Assembly (NCBI GenBank): GCA_905233405.1
Contig: CAJOEG010000034.1
Coordinates: 1 to 10,424 of the forward strand
DNA: 10,424 nucleotides
Direction of reading: 5' to 3'
From: an uncultured Bacteroidales bacterium
GTDB lineage: Bacteria > Bacteroidota > Bacteroidia > Bacteroidales > ML635J-15
In this document: positions 7,196-10,424 of the stretch, one piece after another
How positions within the stretch are numbered: the first letter of the stretch is position 1
Layout of the letters: the number at the start of each line of letters is the position of its first letter
Made by a program: the position numbers and the translations under genes
Notes under the pieces: model-generated
Seen by the model: the letters and a program-made list of their open reading frames with translations, nothing else
The model's database searches: none
Told to the model about the DNA's origin: nothing

Positions 7196-7305
7196 AGAAT
7201 AGAAGCAAAAACGCTTTTTTATTTTAAAATCAAATGTTTACAAATCAATAGTCTTTGTTATGCTACATAGGCGTAATGTTTTAAGTTCGACTTCGTGTTA
7301 ATTTT
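7119..7305 (-). ncRNA. Candidate small RNA or attenuated leader transcript
   Basis: A near-consensus promoter (7312-7342) predicts a start near 7305, and the terminator-like hairpin predicts an end near 7119, giving a transcript of about 185 nt with no convincing ORF. If the hairpin is read through, the same RNA is the leader of the LRR operon. I do not recognise a known RNA family in it. The call rests on signal spacing and folding only. Confidence 0.3.
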
Positions 7306-7311
7306 ACGGGA

Positions 7312-7342
7312 CAAAGATAGTTTGTTGGAACGGAAAAGCAAA
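7312..7342 (-). promoter_or_regulatory. Near-consensus Bacteroidetes promoter for the surface operon
   Basis: On the minus strand TTTG (7339-7342), a 19-nt spacer and TATCTTTG (7312-7319) match the Bacteroidetes sigma-ABfr pattern TTTG-N19-TAnnTTTG exactly. It points toward the LRR gene, whose start is about 310 nt downstream, with the long hairpin and conserved leader element in between. Confidence 0.75.
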
Positions 7343-7367
7343 GAAAAATTTGAAAAATACAAGAAAT

Positions 7368-7384
7368 ATTGTATGTGATTATTG
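7368..7384. repeat. 17-bp direct repeat, copy 1
   Basis: ATTGTATGTGATTATTG occurs here and again at 7589-7605, in the same orientation. The similarity continues more weakly on both sides, beginning with CAA at 7360 and 7581. The pair flanks a 204-bp segment containing the palindromic element at 7481-7555. Confidence 0.8.
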
Positions 7385-7480
7385 TCCGCTAAAATTTTTA
7401 ACAAAACTGCACACAGTATAGTGTATCAAATTGTTATATTGGTAACAAAATATGTGGACTTGGTTTTGAAAAGACCATAT

Positions 7481-7555
7481 TAACCTCGGAGAGGTTACAT
7501 ATATATAGAATAGAGTATGCGTTAAGTGGCGTTGGCGCATATTTTTGTCGCGACA
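7481..7555. repeat. Palindrome-rich REP/MITE-like intergenic element
   Basis: Three palindromes occur in 75 bp: TAACCTC-GGA-GAGGTTA (7481-7497, perfect 7-bp stem); TATGCG (7516-7521) with CGCATA (7536-7541), loop 14; and TGTCGCGACA (7546-7555, perfect 10-bp palindrome). They are joined by an ATATATATAGAATA-type spacer. The architecture recalls interspersed palindromic repeats found between genes in many Bacteroidales genomes. Copy number elsewhere in this genome is unknown from the window. Confidence 0.5.
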
Positions 7556-7588
7556 GCAAAACAAAAATTGTGACAACGGACAACAATG

Positions 7589-7605
7589 ATTGTATGTGAT
7601 TATTG
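7589..7605. repeat. 17-bp direct repeat, copy 2
   Basis: Exact second copy of the repeat at 7368-7384, located 34 nt beyond the abiEii stop. The region from 7054 to 7638 has no supportable gene. Confidence 0.8.
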
Positions 7606-7638
7606 GGCTTAATGTTTAGGCGGGACAATGCAAATAAG

Positions 7639-8613
7639 TCATTGTAATATTTGTCCTAAAATTTCAATAATATTCGTCATCGTTTTTTCTATATGATTGA
7701 CTGCCGGAATTTCATTATACGACAATTCTGGCAATTCACGAATGTAGGTTGCTTCCAATTGTTTCCATAGATTATGGAAATCATTAATCAACAATGATTC
7801 TTTCAAATTCCTATTTTGCCAGCCATCAGGTTTTTGGAATGTTTTTCTGTCGTGATAGAGCAACTCGGCGAAATCATTAAGAAATGTGGAACTTAGTATA
7901 TATTCATTGCAATCTTCATCAAGGGACAAATAGTATAAATCATAGAAATGGCGTATATGAGCGGATAAATCTAACAAATACTTGTCTCCCAGAGAGCATC
8001 TTACAAGCGACACCAACTTTTCGACCAATGTTCGCCGTTTGTCAAGCACTGCAAGTTCAAAAGGTTGCATTTCGTATTCAGCAATAAAATCCTGTCTGCC
8101 TTGCCGTTCCAAGAAGTCTGTTACGAAACTGCTGATTCTCCTCATTCCCCAAGGATAAGGATTTGCAAAAGAATTGATTTCAAGGAGGATTTCTCCATAC
8201 TTGAATGTATTTGTTGCATTAGGAATGTCGGATATTGTAGGATATGCGAAAAATGACTTGTAGTAATGCGAACCTTTGCTTGTGATGCCCAACTTTGGAA
8301 CTTCAACCAATCCTGACGACATAGTATGAGCCGTTCTTTTTATTATGTTTTTCAGTTGATTGCCAGACATACGGAAGGTATCTAAGATTGCAATGTCTAT
8401 GTCTTCAGAGAAGCGCGAACCAATGCCGTAGGCTTTGGCAAGGCTCGTTCCTCCCTTAAAAACTGCATAATGTTCATCGTCTGCATTGGCAAGCAGTTGC
8501 AAACTCCTGCTTATCCAATAGTCCTTTTCGACAAATTCACGCTTAATGCGAAATTGCCTAGATGCCATCTCTATTGCTTGTGAAAAAAGTTCTTTGTTTT
8601 TGTGCAGTTTCAT
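7639..8613 (-). CDS. abiEii: AbiEii-family nucleotidyltransferase toxin (type IV toxin-antitoxin)
   Basis: 324 aa from the ATG at 8611-8613. This start overlaps the abiEi stop as ATGA and has GGAG six bases upstream, so it is preferred over the ATG at 8625, which adds MENN. The nucleotidyltransferase core is clear: FKGGTSLAKAYG (residues 52-63), then FSEDIDIAI with Asp71 and Asp73 as the likely metal ligands. Further landmarks of the PF08843 family are a Lys in TLVEKLVSLV (195-204) and RHFYDLYYL (221-229). Characterised AbiEii/MenT proteins are nucleotidyltransferase toxins (GTP-binding for AbiEii; MenT enzymes modify tRNA ends), causing growth arrest and phage abortive infection, and are restrained by the antitoxin. 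Length and motifs look intact. The target in this organism is unknown. Confidence 0.92.
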   Translation of the reverse strand: MKLHKNKELFSQAIEMASRQFRIKREFVEKDYWISRSLQLLANADDEHYAVFKGGTSLAKAYGIGSRFSEDIDIAILDTFRMSGNQLKNIIKRTAHTMSSGLVEVPKLGITSKGSHYYKSFFAYPTISDIPNATNTFKYGEILLEINSFANPYPWGMRRISSFVTDFLERQGRQDFIAEYEMQPFELAVLDKRRTLVEKLVSLVRCSLGDKYLLDLSAHIRHFYDLYYLSLDEDCNEYILSSTFLNDFAELLYHDRKTFQKPDGWQNRNLKESLLINDFHNLWKQLEATYIRELPELSYNEIPAVNHIEKTMTNIIEILGQILQ

Positions 8614-9329
8614 ATTATTCTCCATTTTTTAGCCTTAGGCAGGGCTTCTTTCGATATTCCTAATTTATAGACGCTTGCCAAATTCAGCGACCTATACAAT
8701 GCACTCGTGTCGTCGCCCATTTCATCCAACAGCGCACCAACTGCAGCACGAACATAACTTGTATATGCCATTGCAAGACGAGATAGGGATTTTCTGTCAT
8801 TTGCAGAAAGGTTTTTCATAATATATCTGATTGACTCAATGGCAGAATCGGGTGTGGTGGCTGGAATGTCGCGAATAAAACGGATTGCATCAAGCAGTTG
8901 CAACAGTGGTATATTTTTCTTGTTTATCACATTGGGTTGCAGAATAAAACTTATTTTGCTTTCTCCTCTCGTCACGGCACGCCTATATGTATTTGTTCCA
9001 ATTTGATATGCGGATGAAATTTGGGTTGTAAGTCCCATTTGTGCGAAAGCCCTGGTTCCGGAAATATATCCGATTGGCTTTTTCCCATCAAACAAAAATT
9101 CCCGAATCAGCCAGTCGCTTGAAGGTGGCATCTCTCCGAAAACTGACTGTTTGGGCTTGTCGTATTTGCCTTTCGATAATTTTCTTATATGTCCATTGCT
9201 AACCAATTTGTTCAGGATTCTACTCACAACTGACGGACAGTTCACAACATCGTAAAATTCGGATGGTGTGAATATATATCCGATTCTAAATCTGTCTATC
9301 TTATTTAGTATTAAATCAATGTTTTGCAT
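8610..9329 (-). CDS. abiEi: AbiEi-like (DUF6088-type) winged-helix antitoxin
   Basis: 239 aa from the ATG at 9327-9329; a TTG at 9350 could extend it by 7 residues but is less likely. Residues 11-58 form a winged helix-turn-helix (FTPSEFYDVVNCPSVVSRIL, NKLVSNGHIRKLSKGKYDKP). The rest (GKKPIGYISGTRAFAQMGLT, the RRAVTRGESKISF segment, and a helical C-terminal half) follows the antitoxin C-domain plan of type IV systems. In known pairs AbiEi binds inverted repeats in its own promoter and represses the operon, while its C-terminal domain is needed to neutralise AbiEii. Its TGA (8610-8612) overlaps the abiEii ATG by 4 nt, so the two are translationally coupled. The gene order antitoxin-toxin is standard. 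Assignment to the AbiEi/DUF6088 group is confident from context plus fold; exact subfamily is less so. Confidence 0.87.
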   Translation of the reverse strand: MQNIDLILNKIDRFRIGYIFTPSEFYDVVNCPSVVSRILNKLVSNGHIRKLSKGKYDKPKQSVFGEMPPSSDWLIREFLFDGKKPIGYISGTRAFAQMGLTTQISSAYQIGTNTYRRAVTRGESKISFILQPNVINKKNIPLLQLLDAIRFIRDIPATTPDSAIESIRYIMKNLSANDRKSLSRLAMAYTSYVRAAVGALLDEMGDDTSALYRSLNLASVYKLGISKEALPKAKKWRII

Positions 9330-9360
9330 ATAATAATTTGTGTTATACAAACTAAAAATT

Positions 9361-9390
9361 AGTCAAGTTTTTTGCGTAAATAAATTGACT
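9361..9390. promoter_or_regulatory. Possible AbiEi operator (inverted repeat)
   Basis: AGTCAA (9361-9366) and TTGACT (9385-9390) are perfect inverted arms with an 18-bp spacer, placed between the predicted -7 box and the abiEi start. AbiEi proteins are known to autoregulate through inverted repeats near their promoter. The arms are short, so this is only a candidate. Confidence 0.3.
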
Positions 9391-9392
9391 TG

Positions 9393-9425
9393 CAAATATA
9401 AAAATTATTTTTCATAGTTTGCAAA
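9393..9425 (-). promoter_or_regulatory. abiEi-abiEii promoter
   Basis: On the minus strand TTTG (9422-9425), 21 nt, TATATTTG (9393-9400): both boxes match the Bacteroidetes consensus. It predicts a leader of about 57 nt before the ATG at 9329. The -33 TTTG is part of a TTTGCAAA palindrome. Confidence 0.6.
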
Positions 9426-9641
9426 TAAAATATCAGTAAATGCAGAAATTGGAAATGAGTTGTGTTTGCAATAGCAATGCTGATTTGCAAATTTTGAGAA
9501 TTTGTGAAGAAGTTGTTTTGTGATTCAAAACTTTATGTCTATCAGTAATTTCGTTAAAAGCACTTTCTGATAAAAAGTCGTTTGAAAAAGTGCGAAAATT
9601 TAATGTAATGATTTGTATATTAGTTGTTTGAGAATTTTAGG

Positions 9642-9649
9642 TATTTTTG
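9642..9649 (+). promoter_or_regulatory. Weak -7 box candidate for the Feo-like gene
   Basis: TATTTTTG matches TAnnTTTG on the plus strand, but no TTTG lies 19-21 nt upstream; the nearest are 11 and 26 nt away. If used, the leader would be about 165 nt and would include both hairpins at 9664-9686 and 9747-9771. Confidence 0.25.
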
Positions 9650-9663
9650 AGATAAAAATCAAT

Positions 9664-9771
9664 GGCGATTGCGAGCTGTGTTCGCCTGTTTTTCGTGCCT
9701 GCCCTTGTAATCTTATTCACATTCGAGAATAGAATATGGTTAATATCTTGTTGCGATATTTCTGCGACAAG
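9664..9771 (+). promoter_or_regulatory. Leader hairpins upstream of the Feo-like gene
   Basis: GGCGA (9664-9668) pairs with TCGCC (9682-9686), loop 13. CTTGTTGC (9747-9754) pairs with GCGACAAG (9764-9771) over 8 bp including one U-G, loop 9, followed by ATTTTCGTGCTTTTT. The second looks like a weak terminator or attenuator about 50 nt before the start codon. No known riboswitch is recognised. Confidence 0.3.
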
Positions 9772-9821
9772 ATTTTCGTGCTTTTTACATTTGCAAACTG
9801 TATAGAGAAATTGAGATTGAA

Positions 9822-10424
9822 ATGGTTGAAGATTTGCAAATTGCTTGTAATCAGGAATATTATATAGCCAAAATCTATGGTTGTAACGATTTTCGTAAGA
9901 AGATTGAAGGTTTCGGCATAGAGGTCGGAAAGAAGATTGTTGCGCTGAAGTCTGATGCTGATGGTAACCTTGTTTTTTCAGTTGAAGGTTGTAAACGAAA
10001 CTGCACATTTCCCAAATCTTATCTCTCTAATCTGTCGTTGGTTGCGGCTTCCGACCCGCAATGTCAGGATTTTATAATCAACGAACTGAATACCGTGAAT
10101 GTATCCCTGTTCCTGACTAAGGAATCGTTTGCCACGGGATTGTTTGGCGGGGAGGCGAATGCCAAGTTTGAGAACTACGACATTAACGTAACTTATTTGC
10201 CACAAGTTGATTACATTTTTGGTGACGATTATGCCAACAAGCGTTTCCGCAATCTGGTGCTTGCCGAAAAGACGGATGTCTTTGTGGCGGTAGTCGATTT
10301 TCATAAGTTGGAAACGGAGTTGGTGCCTGTTGTCCAGTTGATGGACTTGGGCGTGAAGATTGTGCTTGTCATAAGGGGCTACTGCGAGGAAAATGAAGAT
10401 GGTCTGCATGTTGACTTGAATAAG
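9822..10424 (+). CDS. FeoA-FeoB fusion with degenerate GTPase domain, 5' part only
   Basis: The frame is open from the ATG at 9822 to the window end (201 residues, no stop seen); the frame is also open upstream to 9744 but has no other ATG. Residues 1-75 form a FeoA-like SH3 domain (EYYIAKIYGCNDFRKKIEGF, GIEVGKKIVAL, FSVEGCKRN), as in Bacteroidetes FeoAB fusions. Residues 92-201 align with the FeoB G domain: NVSLF at the first strand, ANAKFENYDINVT in the switch I region, LAEKTDVFVAVVDFHKLETE and PVVQLMDLGVKIVLVIRGY. The nucleotide motifs are lost: the P-loop GNPNxGKT is replaced by LTKESFAT (98-105), DLPG by YLPQ (125-128), and the NxxD specificity motif by RGYC (185-188). FeoB imports Fe2+ across the inner membrane; the membrane part lies beyond the window. 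It may be a regulatory or repurposed paralogue, or a gene in early decay. Cys9, 21, 57, 61 and 81 are noticeable in the FeoA-like part. Confidence 0.72.
   Translation, partial: MVEDLQIACNQEYYIAKIYGCNDFRKKIEGFGIEVGKKIVALKSDADGNLVFSVEGCKRNCTFPKSYLSNLSLVAASDPQCQDFIINELNTVNVSLFLTKESFATGLFGGEANAKFENYDINVTYLPQVDYIFGDDYANKRFRNLVLAEKTDVFVAVVDFHKLETELVPVVQLMDLGVKIVLVIRGYCEENEDGLHVDLNK

Larger units (their letters stand above)
9426..9821. other. Divergent A/T-rich intergenic region between abiEi and the Feo-like gene
   Basis: I see no supportable gene on either strand. The region holds TTTGCAAA palindromes (9484-9491 and 9790-9797; others at 9418-9425 and 9833-9840). It also holds an inverted repeat GCACTTT (9560-9566) / AAAGTGC (9587-9593), a plus-strand TAnnTTTG match at 9642-9649, and two leader hairpins before the plus-strand gene. 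Reading frames on the minus strand here have no recognisable protein character. Confidence 0.6.

Noticed and set aside
9348..9350. TTG start for abiEi
   Set aside because: An ATG seven codons downstream gives a normal family N-terminus, and the extra residues (Tyr/Asn-rich) add nothing.
9637..10409. Two overlapping minus-strand open frames of 123 and 143 codons
   Set aside because: Their 3' two thirds lie opposite the FeoA/FeoB-like frame, their sequences are Gln/His/Arg-rich without domain character, and the rest is intergenic.

Overview
The window looks like a Bacteroidales (Bacteroidetes) chromosome. Two genes carry type IX secretion (T9SS) C-terminal sorting domains (CTDs). A third encodes a FISUMP-type lipoprotein, and one T9SS gene is a BspA-like leucine-rich-repeat protein. 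The best promoters fit the Bacteroidetes pattern TTTG-N19-21-TAnnTTTG, and starts mostly follow A/T-rich leaders rather than Shine-Dalgarno sites. Everything up to about 9.3 kb is read from the minus strand; only the last gene is on the plus strand.

Layout. (1) 1-553 (-): nearly complete LOG-family phosphoribohydrolase, cut by the window edge, with its own promoter. (2) 611-6993 (-): a probable surface-protein operon. In transcription order it holds a BspA-like LRR/T9SS protein, a large cysteine-punctuated PKD/Ig-like T9SS protein and a FISUMP lipoprotein. A decayed fragment of a T9SS CTD follows, then a strong intrinsic terminator. The two T9SS genes share a conserved leader of about 70 bp with a small hairpin that covaries at one base pair. 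(3) 6994-7638: intergenic region with a near-consensus minus-strand promoter, a 110-nt nested hairpin containing an intrinsic-terminator shape, and a palindrome-rich REP/MITE-like segment beside a 17-bp direct repeat. (4) 7639-9329 (-): a type IV toxin-antitoxin pair, abiEi-abiEii, overlapping by ATGA, with a promoter upstream. (5) 9330-9821: divergent A/T-rich intergenic region with several TTTGCAAA palindromes and hairpins. (6) 9822 to the window end (+): 5' part of a FeoA-FeoB fusion whose GTPase domain has lost its G1, G3 and G4 signature residues.

How the parts fit. The surface operon would send two proteins across the outer membrane by T9SS and one to a membrane as a lipoprotein, all from one promoter about 310 nt upstream of the first start. 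The abiE pair is a self-contained defence/stabilisation module between this operon and the divergent Feo-like gene. The most unusual items are the Feo-like protein with a degenerate G domain, the shared covarying leader and the hairpin/terminator block in the operon leader, and the CTD remnant behind the FISUMP gene. No rRNA, tRNA, CRISPR array or transposase was seen.
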